In this document: positions 35,166-44,035 of the stretch, piece by piece | How positions within the stretch are numbered: the first letter of the stretch is position 1 | Layout: every line of letters begins with the position of its first letter | Assembly: GCF_005925325.1 (NCBI RefSeq) | Contig: NZ_SRMP01000002.1 | Coordinates: 496,001 to 560,000 of the forward strand | Direction: 5' to 3' | Origin: Pedobacter helvus | GTDB taxonomy: Bacteria > Bacteroidota > Bacteroidia > Sphingobacteriales > Sphingobacteriaceae | Length of the DNA: 64,000 bases | Position numbers and translations under genes: made by a program | The notes under the pieces: model-generated | The model's input: the letters and a program-made list of their open reading frames with translations, nothing else | What the model was told of the DNA's origin: nothing | Databases searched by the model: none

Positions 35166-38100
35166 CTATTGGTTTTTAGTTGATTCTTCATCGGCCAATG
35201 CCGCAGCTAAAGATTGTTTTAAATCCGTATTCTCTTTATGTTCTTTAGACCATAGTGAGTAAATCGCAGGGATTACAAATAAGGTAAGGATCAAAGAAAA
35301 CATGGTTCCGCCTATGATTACCGTACCCATACTCATTCTGCTTTTTGCAGCAGCTCCCAATGCCATGGCAATAGGTAATGCCCCAATGGCAATGGCCAAA
35401 CTTGTCATCAAAATAGGGCGTAGCCTCGAAACTGCTGCTTCTCTAATGGCTTCTTGTACCGATTTACCTTGCTCTTTTAACTGGTTAGCAAACTCCACAA
35501 TCAAAATACCATTTTTGGTTACCAAACCAATGAGCATGATGGTTCCAATCTGGCTAAAAATGTTCCAGCTTTGTCCGCATAACCAAAGTGATAGAAATGC
35601 TCCGGCAACGGCCATTGGAACTGTTAAAATAATAATGATTGGATCCTTGAAACTTTCGAACTGAGCAGATAAAATCAGGTAAACCAGTAGCAAAGCTAAT
35701 CCAAAGGCAAACATGGTGTTCGATGAACTCTCTTTGAAGTCTCTAGACTCGCCACTTAAATCTGTAGTGAAACTTTCATCTAAAACTTTAGCCGCAATTC
35801 TGTCCATTGCTTCAATGCCATCGCCAATACTTTTACCTGGAGCAAGACCTGCAGAAACGGTAGCCGAAATAAAACGGTTGTTACGGTACAATTGCGGTGG
35901 ACTACTTTGTTCTTTGCTGGTTACTAAGTTATCTAATTGAACTAATTGACCTTTATCGTTTCTTACATATACAGAACTTAAATCTAATGGATCTTTTCTG
36001 TTGGCAACGTCAAACTGGCCAATTACCTGATATTGTTTGCCGTTCATGAAGAAGTAAGAAAAACGCTGACCACTTAATCCAAGTTGAAGGGTTTGTGCAA
36101 TATCAACAATGGAAACGCCAAGGTTTTTCGCTTTATCTCTATCGATAGTTAGGTTTATTTCTGGTTTGTTGAACTTCAAGTTTACATCTGAAGTGGTGAA
36201 AGTTGGGTCTTGAGAAACTTCTTCCATAAATACAGGAACCTTTTCGCGTAGTTTCTCGAAGTTTTGCGCCTGTATAATGTAGCTGATCGGTAAACCACCT
36301 CTACGCCCTACCGAAATGGTAGGCTGTTGCGTTACCGTAACTTTTCCTTCGGTGTATTTTCTGGTGATTTTGGTTAAGTTATCTGCTATTTCTTTCTGAG
36401 ACCTTTCGCGGTCTCCTGGATCCACTAGACCCATTCTCACAAAACCTGAGTTGGTAGAACCTGCGCCGCCAAATCCTGGAGAGGTGATGGTAATATTTAC
36501 GTTCTTCTCCGGAACAGAATCTAAAACCATTTGGTTAATTTTCATGATGAACCTATCCGTAAAAGCGAAAGAAGAACCTTCTGGCGTACTTACGTTCATG
36601 TTAATGGCACTTCTGTCATCGTAAGGAGCCGTTTCTTTCGGTAATACTTTCCAAAAAAGGAAAATCAGCCCTGCGCAAAAGATAATGATAGGTGCTGCTA
36701 ACCAACGACGCTTCAAAAACTTTTCTAAATTGGTCTGGTAGCCTTCGTTCAACTTCACAAAATAAGGCTCGGTTAACCTGTAGAATTTGGAAGGTTTGTG
36801 CCCGCCTTTCTTCATTAAATAAGCATTCAGCATTGGCGTTAAAGTCAGCGATACAAATGCTGAAATGAGTACCGCTGCACCAATGGTAACCCCAAACTCT
36901 CGAAATAGCCGACCGACAAAACCTTGCAAGAAAATTACTGGTAAAAATACCGCTGCCAGCGTGATGGAAATAGAAATTACTGCAAAGAAAATCTCGTTAG
37001 AACCTTTAATCGCTGCTTCTATTGGAGATAAACCTTCTTCTACTTTTTTGAAGATGTTTTCCGTTACTACAATACCGTCATCCACTACCAAGCCTGTTGC
37101 TAAAACGATAGCAAGTAAGGTTAGCACATTAATAGAGAAACCAAAAATGTACATGATAAAGAAAGTCGCAATTAAGGATACCGGTATGTCAATCAATGGC
37201 CTAAAAGCAATTCCCCAATCTCTAAAAAAAAGATAAATGATAAGAATTACCAATACCAAAGAGATCAAGATAGTTTCAGCTACTTCCGTCACCGAACTTT
37301 TAATAAATCTAGTGGTGTCTAAAGATACTTTCAGTTTGATATCCGCAGGCATATCAGCTTGCAGCTTATCAAATCTGGCATAAAACTCCTTGCTGATATC
37401 TAAATAGTTTGCCCCCGGTTGCGGGATAACACCAATGGCCACCATCGGCTTTCCAGACTCACGGAGTACGGTTTCTTCATTTTCTGAACCAATTTCGGCA
37501 ACGGCTACATCTTGCAAACGTACAACACTAGTACTGTCATTTTTAATGATCAAGTTGTTGAATTGTTCTGCGTCAACGAGTTTGCCCAAAGTTTTTACCG
37601 TAAGCTCTGTAGCAGCACCTGTCAGTTTTCCAGAAGGTAATTCTACGTTTTCTCTATCTAGTGCGGTAACAATATCTTGCGAAGTTAAACCGTAAGAAGC
37701 CAATCGGGTAGGATCAATACGAATGCGCATCGCATATTTACGTTGCCCTTGTATCTGCATGCTACTTACACCTGGAATGGTCTGAATTCTATCTGCAATT
37801 ACGTTTTCAGCAAAATCACTTAAATCGGTTACGCCACGTTTATCACTTTGGATGGTCATGGAGATAATCGCATCCGAATTCGCATCAGCTTTGCTTACGA
37901 TAGGTAAACCATCGATATCTTTTGGCAAGTTCCTCGCAGCCTGGGATACCTTATCGCGAACATCGTTGGCGGCAACATCAATATCCTTACCTAAATTAAA
38001 CTCAACTGTAATGTTACTTGTCCCTTGGTTACTGGAAGAGGTGATATTTCTAATTCCGTCAATAGAATTAATGGATTTCTCTAAAGGTTCGGTAATTTGA

Positions 38101-38282
38101 GATTCGATAATATCAGAGTTAGCTCCTGGATAAGAAGTTCGAACTGAAATAATAGAAGGATCAATAGAGGGATACTCCCTGATCCCTAAAAAATTATAGC
38201 CAATTACCCCGAAGAGGATAATCACGAGGTTCATTACAATGGCTAGAACCGGCCTTTTGATACTGGTGGTCGAAATACTCAT
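35166..38282 (-). CDS. RND efflux permease, HAE1 family (AcrB/MexB-like)
   Basis: A 1038-residue inner-membrane pump of full family length. It opens SIKRPVLAIVMNLVIILFGVIG and then YPGANSDIIESQITEPLE, both standard. The proton-relay aspartate pair is in VLATGLVVDDGIVVTEN near residue 405. The second membrane half includes PMAVAGAFLSLWLCGQSWNIFSQIGTIMLIGLVTKNGILIVEFAN. It exports drugs or amphipathic compounds using proton-motive force, with the adaptor and TolC partners on either side. Substrates are unknown. Two bases separate it from the adaptor gene. Confidence 0.96.
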   Translation of the reverse strand: MSISTTSIKRPVLAIVMNLVIILFGVIGYNFLGIREYPSIDPSIISVRTSYPGANSDIIESQITEPLEKSINSIDGIRNITSSSNQGTSNITVEFNLGKDIDVAANDVRDKVSQAARNLPKDIDGLPIVSKADANSDAIISMTIQSDKRGVTDLSDFAENVIADRIQTIPGVSSMQIQGQRKYAMRIRIDPTRLASYGLTSQDIVTALDRENVELPSGKLTGAATELTVKTLGKLVDAEQFNNLIIKNDSTSVVRLQDVAVAEIGSENEETVLRESGKPMVAIGVIPQPGANYLDISKEFYARFDKLQADMPADIKLKVSLDTTRFIKSSVTEVAETILISLVLVILIIYLFFRDWGIAFRPLIDIPVSLIATFFIMYIFGFSINVLTLLAIVLATGLVVDDGIVVTENIFKKVEEGLSPIEAAIKGSNEIFFAVISISITLAAVFLPVIFLQGFVGRLFREFGVTIGAAVLISAFVSLTLTPMLNAYLMKKGGHKPSKFYRLTEPYFVKLNEGYQTNLEKFLKRRWLAAPIIIFCAGLIFLFWKVLPKETAPYDDRSAINMNVSTPEGSSFAFTDRFIMKINQMVLDSVPEKNVNITITSPGFGGAGSTNSGFVRMGLVDPGDRERSQKEIADNLTKITRKYTEGKVTVTQQPTISVGRRGGLPISYIIQAQNFEKLREKVPVFMEEVSQDPTFTTSDVNLKFNKPEINLTIDRDKAKNLGVSIVDIAQTLQLGLSGQRFSYFFMNGKQYQVIGQFDVANRKDPLDLSSVYVRNDKGQLVQLDNLVTSKEQSSPPQLYRNNRFISATVSAGLAPGKSIGDGIEAMDRIAAKVLDESFTTDLSGESRDFKESSSNTMFAFGLALLLVYLILSAQFESFKDPIIIILTVPMAVAGAFLSLWLCGQSWNIFSQIGTIMLIGLVTKNGILIVEFANQLKEQGKSVQEAIREAAVSRLRPILMTSLAIAIGALPIAMALGAAAKSRMSMGTVIIGGTMFSLILTLFVIPAIYSLWSKEHKENTDLKQSLAAALADEESTKNQ

Positions 38283-38284
38283 GC

Positions 38285-39370
38285 CTAGTTCTTAGCTATG
38301 TTAACTTTTACTTCTGCATCAGGTTTTAGCGCCATGGCACCGGTGGTTAATACCGTATCGTCTACATTTAGGCCAGAGAGCACCAAAATTTGATTAGCGG
38401 TTCTGGTTCCAGTTTCAATTGGCACTTGTTGTGCTTTTCCATTTTTAGAAACGTAAACTACCTTGCCTTGTAAAACAGGAATTACAGCCTCCGTTGGAAT
38501 TAAAATCGCATCTTTTATGGCGCTTAGGGCAAGTTTTACCTTAGCAAAAGATCCTGGTAAAAGTTCATTGTTCACATTTGGAGCCAAGGCTTTTATTTGT
38601 AATGTTCTCGTCTGCTCATTGATGCCTGGTTCAATGGCGAAGATTTTGCCTGTATAAGTTTTGTTACTTCCATCTATATTGAAAGATATGCTACTATTAG
38701 TTTTTAGCTGTGAAACATACTTCTCGGGAATTGAAAAACTGATTTTAACTGGGTTGGTGCTTAATAAATTAGCGATAGTAGTATTTGGAGTTAAATACTC
38801 GCCAACAGAAATGTTTCTTAAACCAACTTTGCCACTAAAGGGAGCAATAATAGTGGTTTTTGCCAATTGTGCTCTAATCAGTTGTACTTGTGATCTTAAC
38901 GCTTGTAGTTCGGCTAAAGAGGTATCATATTCTTCCTGACTGATGGCTCCTTTTTCCAGTAATTGCTTAGCTCTGTTTTCATTGCTTGCCGAAAGATTTT
39001 GTCTGGTGATTGCTTCTCTCAGTTGAGCCTGAATATCTCTATCATTAATTTTAACTAAAGTTGTGCCTTTACTCACATTACTTCCTTCCTTAAAATAGAT
39101 GCCTGTTACCAAACCAGCTACTTCACTTCTTAAGGTTACAGCCTCATTAGCTTCAATGCTGCCAGTAATTTCGATATTGCTAGCAAAATCTGATGTTTTT
39201 ACTACTATACCATCAACATTAAGCGATGCACCTGCTTTACCCTTGCCTCCCTTTCCAGGCCCGCCAGCAGCACCTCCGCCTTCAATTTTTTTATTCTCAG
39301 TTATTCTATAATAAACAAGATAGGCAAGTCCTAGTGCCAAAATAAGATAGAATATATATCTTTTCTTCAT
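38285..39370 (-). CDS. RND efflux periplasmic adaptor (membrane fusion protein)
   Basis: A 361-residue protein with one N-terminal membrane anchor (YIFYLILALGLAYLVYY) followed by a Gly-rich linker. The lipoyl-type halves are NEAVTLRSEVAGLVTGIYFKEGS and TTIIAPFSGKVGLRNISVGEYL around a helical hairpin. It bridges the permease and TolC. It is the first gene of the operon, and the 296-bp upstream region (to the M61 peptidase) holds the promoter and a word-like hairpin. No regulator gene is adjacent, so control is unknown. Confidence 0.94.
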   Translation of the reverse strand: MKKRYIFYLILALGLAYLVYYRITENKKIEGGGAAGGPGKGGKGKAGASLNVDGIVVKTSDFASNIEITGSIEANEAVTLRSEVAGLVTGIYFKEGSNVSKGTTLVKINDRDIQAQLREAITRQNLSASNENRAKQLLEKGAISQEEYDTSLAELQALRSQVQLIRAQLAKTTIIAPFSGKVGLRNISVGEYLTPNTTIANLLSTNPVKISFSIPEKYVSQLKTNSSISFNIDGSNKTYTGKIFAIEPGINEQTRTLQIKALAPNVNNELLPGSFAKVKLALSAIKDAILIPTEAVIPVLQGKVVYVSKNGKAQQVPIETGTRTANQILVLSGLNVDDTVLTTGAMALKPDAEVKVNIAKN

Positions 39371-39564
39371 GGAGAAATTAAATAGCTTTAGTTTTCGGTT
39401 TAATTATGGTTTGATATTCATTTGAAAATGGCGAAATGAATACAAACAAAAATATCTATTTGTTTCGCCAATCTAACGATGTACTAACTATGTTACAGCT
39501 CAGGTATTATAAACATTTAGGAAAGCAGTTTTAAATCATATTTTTGTGGCAAAAGCTTTTGATT

Positions 39565-39652
39565 AACACGAAGGCACAAAGTGCACAAATAAGCATCAAT
39601 GATAGATTAGGTTGTTATCTAAAATATTGGTGCACTTAGTGTCTTGGTGGTT
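39565..39652. repeat. Word-like inverted repeat (GGCACAAAGTGCACAAA type)
   Basis: The left arm at 39565-39589 (contains GGCACAAAGTGCACAAA) faces the right arm at 39627-39652 (contains TTGGTGCACTTAGTGTCTTG). It ends 14 bp before the M61 peptidase start codon. The arms are imperfect reverse complements. Confidence 0.6.
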
Positions 39653-39666
39653 TTAAAATAAAATGA

Positions 39667-41487
39667 ATGAAAAAAATACTAGGAGTAGCATTATTGCTAA
39701 CATTAACAATGGCAGCTAAGTCACAGGTTAAAATTGGCTTCGAGGTTTCTTTTAAAGAGCCACAAGCTCATTATGCAGAGGTTGAAATGAACATGTCGGG
39801 TATTGCGACAAAAGATTACGTAGATTTAAAGATGCCCGTTTGGACACCGGGTTCTTATTTAGTACGAGAGTTCGCAAAAAATGTAGAAAGTTTTAGCGCA
39901 ACTGCTAATGGCAAGCCGGCTAAAGTGCAGAAGGTTACCAAAAATACTTGGAGGGTTTACAATGCTAAAGCAGCTGCCATCAAGGTAAATTATAGGGTTT
40001 ATGCTTTTGAGATTTCGGTGCGTACTGCATTTATAGATGAGTCTCATGCGTTTCTTTCTTCTGCAGGTATTTTCATGTACCCAGCGGGGATGATCAAAAA
40101 TCCAAGTACGGTAAAAATTGTTCCTTTTGGTAAGTGGGACCAGGTTAATACAGGTTTAGAGCCAGTTGCCGGTCAGAAATTTACTTACTATGCTTCAGAT
40201 TTCGATGTTCTTTTCGATAGCCCCATTGAAGTAGGTAACCAAGATGTTTTTGAATTTAATGCCTCTGGTGTAAAACACATTGTGGCTATGTACGGTGGTG
40301 GTAACTACGATAAAGAGCGTTTAAAAGTAGATATGGCTAAGATTGTAGAAGAAGGAACCAAGATTTTTGGAGATAATCCAAATAAGCATTACACCTTTAT
40401 TGTACACAATTATGCACAAGGTGGCGGCGGTTTAGAGCATTTAAATTCTACCGTTTTAGGCGCAAGTAGAAACGCCTATGGTACCGAAAGAGGTTACAAA
40501 GGCTTCCTTTCTTTGGTGGCCCACGAATATTTCCACTTATGGAATGTGAAAAGATTACGTCCAATTGCTTTGGGTCCGTTTGATTATGATAACGAAAACT
40601 ATACAACCAACCTTTGGACTGCCGAAGGTTTCACCTCTTACTACGAAAATAAGTTATTGATCAGATCTGGAGCTACCAACCAAACTACGTTTTTAAATGA
40701 TATTATTGGTGGATTGGGAACGGTGATCAATACGCCGGGTTCAAAAGTTCAGTCTGCTTCTTCTTCAAGTTTCGATGCTTGGATTATAGGTTATCGCCCT
40801 AACGAGAACTCGAAGAACAACTCAATTTCTTACTACAGTAAAGGCGAAATTATTGGCCTGTTAATGGATTTAGAAATTGCAAATGCTACTAAAGGAGCGA
40901 AGAGTTTAGACGATGTGATGAAAGCAATGTATGAAGTTGGCAAAGTTCAAAAACGTGGCTATACCGATGCTGAATTCAAAGCGATGGTAGAGAAAATCAG
41001 TGGCATCAGTTTTACTAAATTCTGGGAAAAATATATCGATGGAACGGATGACGTTGATTTTGAAAAGTTCTTTGCCTATGCAGGTATCGACGCTACTAAA
41101 GAAATCGCTTCACCAAATAAGCCTTACACAGGAGCTTCGTTAAAGGTAGAGAGAAGCGTAATAGTTAGCGGTGTTTCTAGAAACTCGCCAGCTTGGGTAC
41201 AAGGTTTAAATGTCAATGATGAAATCTTGGCTTTAGATGGATCTAGCATAGCTGATGAAATGCGTAACGTAAGATTGCCTAACCCGGGCTTAACTTTAGA
41301 AACGTTGCCAACTGTTGCTAAAAAACAAGTTGGCGATGTAGTTGAAGTAACAGTGAAAAGAGATGGTTTAGAGAAAAAGATTTCTTTAACCTTGAAAGAA
41401 AGTCCTAATGTTCGCATCAAAGCGAGTTACAACGAAAATGCAACTCCGCAGCAGTTGGCAGTTAGAAAAAGATGGATGGGAGTTTAA
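39667..41487 (+). CDS. M61 family metallopeptidase (glycyl-aminopeptidase type) with PDZ domain
   Basis: A 606-residue protein with a signal peptide (MAAKSQ). The N-terminal beta domain is followed by the gluzincin motif HEYFH (286-290), with the third ligand Glu in WTAEGFTSYYEN about 30 residues later. A C-terminal PDZ domain (VSGVSRNSPAWVQGLNVNDEILALDGSSI) starts near residue 500. Characterised M61 enzymes cleave N-terminal Gly or Ala from peptides. It should act in the periplasm. A perfect bidirectional terminator follows 13 bp after the stop. Confidence 0.92.
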   Translation: MKKILGVALLLTLTMAAKSQVKIGFEVSFKEPQAHYAEVEMNMSGIATKDYVDLKMPVWTPGSYLVREFAKNVESFSATANGKPAKVQKVTKNTWRVYNAKAAAIKVNYRVYAFEISVRTAFIDESHAFLSSAGIFMYPAGMIKNPSTVKIVPFGKWDQVNTGLEPVAGQKFTYYASDFDVLFDSPIEVGNQDVFEFNASGVKHIVAMYGGGNYDKERLKVDMAKIVEEGTKIFGDNPNKHYTFIVHNYAQGGGGLEHLNSTVLGASRNAYGTERGYKGFLSLVAHEYFHLWNVKRLRPIALGPFDYDNENYTTNLWTAEGFTSYYENKLLIRSGATNQTTFLNDIIGGLGTVINTPGSKVQSASSSSFDAWIIGYRPNENSKNNSISYYSKGEIIGLLMDLEIANATKGAKSLDDVMKAMYEVGKVQKRGYTDAEFKAMVEKISGISFTKFWEKYIDGTDDVDFEKFFAYAGIDATKEIASPNKPYTGASLKVERSVIVSGVSRNSPAWVQGLNVNDEILALDGSSIADEMRNVRLPNPGLTLETLPTVAKKQVGDVVEVTVKRDGLEKKISLTLKESPNVRIKASYNENATPQQLAVRKRWMGV

Positions 41488-41500
41488 TCTCTTAATCCTA

Positions 41501-41542
41501 AAATAGCAAAGGCCCGATTTAAATCGGGCCTTTGCTATTTTT
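41501..41542. terminator. Bidirectional terminator, perfect 20-bp palindrome arms
   Basis: AAATAGCAAAGGCCCGATTT (41501-41520) is followed immediately by its exact reverse complement (41521-41540) and T residues. It lies between the converging M61 gene and the small outer-membrane gene. Its core GCAAAGGCCC is shared with the terminator at 50113. Confidence 0.9.
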
Positions 41543-41556
41543 AAATGTTTTTAGAA

Positions 41557-42033
41557 TTAGAAAGTAAATCTAAATCCGAAACCAAATCTGCCAGCTTCAA
41601 ACTCTGAGTTGTCACCAATCCAAGCTGTTGGTCTCCAATCAAAACCCATTTGGATAGGAGCACCAGGAATTTTAAAATCTAAACCAGCTTGAGGAATCAA
41701 AACCAAATTGGTTTGGCTATATCCGCCTACGCTGAAAAAATTAATACCAGGACCACCACCAACATACCATTTTAAGCCTTGCGCACCTTGGATAGCTCCG
41801 TGATACTGATAGAAGGCTTGAACACGAGTACTGTTTCCGCCAAATAAAACCTCTGCTTGTCCAGCACCTGTATTGTTAAAGAAATGCTTGATAGAAGGAC
41901 CTACTAACGTTGGGCCGTTACCGAAATCAAGACCTAAACCTAGAGCTGTCTTGTAATTTTGCGCATTTGCACTTGACAAATTCATTGTAAAAAGAGCTGC
42001 GCCTGCGATTAAAGTAAATAGTAATTTTTTCAT
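41557..42033 (-). CDS. Small outer-membrane beta-barrel-like protein
   Basis: A 158-residue protein starting MKKLLFTLIAGAALFTMNLSSANAQ (a signal peptide). I start at 42033 because an upstream extension of the frame (rich in Lys/His) would destroy the signal peptide. The mature part is all short beta strands with Gly/aromatic alternation (LGLGLDFGNGPTLVGPSIKHFF ... FEAGRFGFGFRFTF) and ends in Phe, as expected for an outer-membrane barrel. Pedobacter-type genomes carry many such proteins of unknown role. It is divergent from the acyl-CoA synthetase gene. Confidence 0.75.
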   Translation of the reverse strand: MKKLLFTLIAGAALFTMNLSSANAQNYKTALGLGLDFGNGPTLVGPSIKHFFNNTGAGQAEVLFGGNSTRVQAFYQYHGAIQGAQGLKWYVGGGPGINFFSVGGYSQTNLVLIPQAGLDFKIPGAPIQMGFDWRPTAWIGDNSEFEAGRFGFGFRFTF

Positions 42034-42154
42034 AATATAAAATTGTTGTCTTTTATTAAGCACGGCTTTACAATTTTTGTGCCTTTTATGTTTTTTGAAC
42101 AACAATGGATTATTTTTTTTGTTTTATGCGAAGAAAGATAAAGTTGAAAATAAT

Positions 42155-42166
42155 TATGCTTGCATA
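42155..42166. promoter_or_regulatory. MarR-type operator upstream of acyl-CoA synthetase
   Basis: TATGC-TT-GCATA is a perfect palindrome of the same form as the site at 7432-7443 (TATGC-AA-GCATA) at the marR promoter. It lies about 90 bp before the fadD-like ATG, in the divergent intergenic region. I infer the MarR protein binds here; no good promoter boxes were found next to it. Confidence 0.6.
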
Positions 42167-42256
42167 GTATATTTTTCATTTAAAAGATTTAAATTAGACT
42201 GTTAATACAACTCAATACGTTGTTTTTCAATAAAGAGCCAATATAAAACCAATCGT

Positions 42257-44035
42257 ATGTCAGCTTCAGTAACAAGAGTTTTCGATCTCCTAAAATATAA
42301 TCTGGAGAAATTTTCAAAGGATGAATTTATTAGTGGAAAAATTAATGGAGAGTGGGTAAAATATAGTACACAAAAGTTTTGTGAAGTAACCGATCAGTTA
42401 AGTAAAGGTTTAACCACCTTAGGTATTGGCAAAGGATCGCGAGTGGCAATCATGTCTACCAACAGACCGGAGTGGAATATCGGAGACTATGCGATTATGC
42501 AATTGGGCGCCTATCAAATTCCTTTGTACCCAACTTTGGCAGAACATGATATCAAGTTCATTTTAGAAGATGCAGAAATCAGTGTGGTCTTTGTTGGAGA
42601 TAAACAGCTGTATAAGAAGATCAGTCAGGTAATTGCTGAGGTAAAACAAGAAGTTAAAGTTTATACTTTTGATAAAGTAGAAGGAGCACAACATTGGGAG
42701 GAACTGGTAGAAATTGGCAAACAACAAACAGCAGTAGATCTAGAAGCTTATAGAAAAGAAGTAACTCCCGATGATATTTTGACCTTAATTTATACCTCTG
42801 GAACCACTGGTACACCGAAAGGCGTAATGCTTACTCACGATAATTTGGTGCAAAACTTTAAAAAATCTGCGGTGCTTTTACCTGATGGGGTGGCCCATGG
42901 CTTGAGCTTTTTACCTTTGTCGCATATTTTCGAGCGCATGATTTCTTACTTATACGCTTATTTAAATATCGCAGTTTATTATGCCGAGAGTATGGACACC
43001 ATAGTCGCGGATATCCAATCTGTAAAACCGACTGTATTTTCTACCGTTCCTAGATTATTGGAAAAGGTTTACGATAAGATAGTGGAGAAAGGAAAATCTT
43101 TAACTGGAGTTAAGAAAGCTATTTTCTTCTGGTCGTTAAGTTTGGCAGAAAAATACGATACGGATAAAGGTTGGTGGTACACAGTCAAGCTAGGCATTGC
43201 CAGGAAATTAGTGTTTAAGAAATGGCAAGAAGCTTTAGGTGGAAATATTCAAGTAATTATTTCTGGGGGAGCAGCTTTAAACCCGCGTTTGGCCAGAGTT
43301 TTTTGGGCCGCTGGTTTGCCAGTTTTTGAAGGCTACGGTTTAACAGAAACTTCTCCGGTAATCTCGGTAAATTATTTTGATGCCATTAAGTTTGGTTCGG
43401 TGGGTAAACCTTTGGAGGGCGTAGAAGTAAAAATTGCTCAAGATGGAGAGATTTTGGTGAAAGGTCATAACATCATGAAAGGTTATTACAACAAACCAGA
43501 ATTAACAGCTGAGGCAATAGATCAAGACGGTTTTTTCCATACTGGAGATATTGGCGAACTAACCGACGGTTACCTTAAAATTACCGACAGAAAGAAGGAA
43601 ATGTTTAAAACTGCGGGAGGTAAATATGTAGCACCGCAGATGATTGAGAATAAGATCAAAGAAGCACCGCTAATTGAGCAAATTATGGTACTGGGCGAAA
43701 ATAGAAAATTCCCATCGGCTTTAGTTGTACCTAATTTTGAAGCTTTGAAAGGTTGGTGCAAAATTAAAGGAATTGCTTATGAAAGTAATGAAGCTATTGT
43801 AGAAAATAAGGAAGTACAAGAAAAGTTTCATAAATTGATTGATGAAGCGAATAAGGAATTTGGTAAGTGGGAACAGGTGAAACAATTTGCTTTGTTGCCT
43901 AAGGAGTGGAGTATTGATGGAGGAGAATTGACGCCAAAACTGAGCTTGAAACGTAAAGTGATCTTAGAAAAGAACAAAGAGGTTATAGAAAAAATATATA
44001 AAGATGCAGAAAACTATCATCCAGAAGCTAAGTAG
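42257..44035 (+). CDS. fadD: Long-chain acyl-CoA synthetase (AMP-forming)
   Basis: A 592-residue adenylate-forming enzyme. The P-loop-like motif is LIYTSGTTGTPKGVMLTHDN, the A5 motif GYGLTETSPVIS, the A7 motif HTGDIGELTDGYLKITDRKKEMFKTAGGKYV, with a C-terminal catalytic Lys region (LTPKLSLKRKVI). It activates free fatty acids to acyl-CoA, which feeds the beta-oxidation enzymes at 7.9-13.9 kb. The shared MarR-type operator supports that link. The symbol is by function; closest in style to the FadD15-like long-chain ligases. Its 3' end overlaps the next gene by 32 nt. Confidence 0.93.
   Translation: MSASVTRVFDLLKYNLEKFSKDEFISGKINGEWVKYSTQKFCEVTDQLSKGLTTLGIGKGSRVAIMSTNRPEWNIGDYAIMQLGAYQIPLYPTLAEHDIKFILEDAEISVVFVGDKQLYKKISQVIAEVKQEVKVYTFDKVEGAQHWEELVEIGKQQTAVDLEAYRKEVTPDDILTLIYTSGTTGTPKGVMLTHDNLVQNFKKSAVLLPDGVAHGLSFLPLSHIFERMISYLYAYLNIAVYYAESMDTIVADIQSVKPTVFSTVPRLLEKVYDKIVEKGKSLTGVKKAIFFWSLSLAEKYDTDKGWWYTVKLGIARKLVFKKWQEALGGNIQVIISGGAALNPRLARVFWAAGLPVFEGYGLTETSPVISVNYFDAIKFGSVGKPLEGVEVKIAQDGEILVKGHNIMKGYYNKPELTAEAIDQDGFFHTGDIGELTDGYLKITDRKKEMFKTAGGKYVAPQMIENKIKEAPLIEQIMVLGENRKFPSALVVPNFEALKGWCKIKGIAYESNEAIVENKEVQEKFHKLIDEANKEFGKWEQVKQFALLPKEWSIDGGELTPKLSLKRKVILEKNKEVIEKIYKDAENYHPEAK

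Noticed and set aside
36865..37236. Open frames of 60-150 codons antisense to the RND, subtilisin and DUF2130 genes
   Set aside because: They lie wholly inside well-supported genes, have no recognisable protein features, and fit shadow frames of the coding strand.
42034..42105. N-terminal extension of the small outer-membrane protein
   Set aside because: The added Lys/His-rich residues precede a perfect signal peptide that begins at 42033.
42181..42197. fadD promoter -7 box TAAATTAG
   Set aside because: It has one mismatch, and no TTTG or TTG is found 19-21 bp upstream; too weak to annotate.
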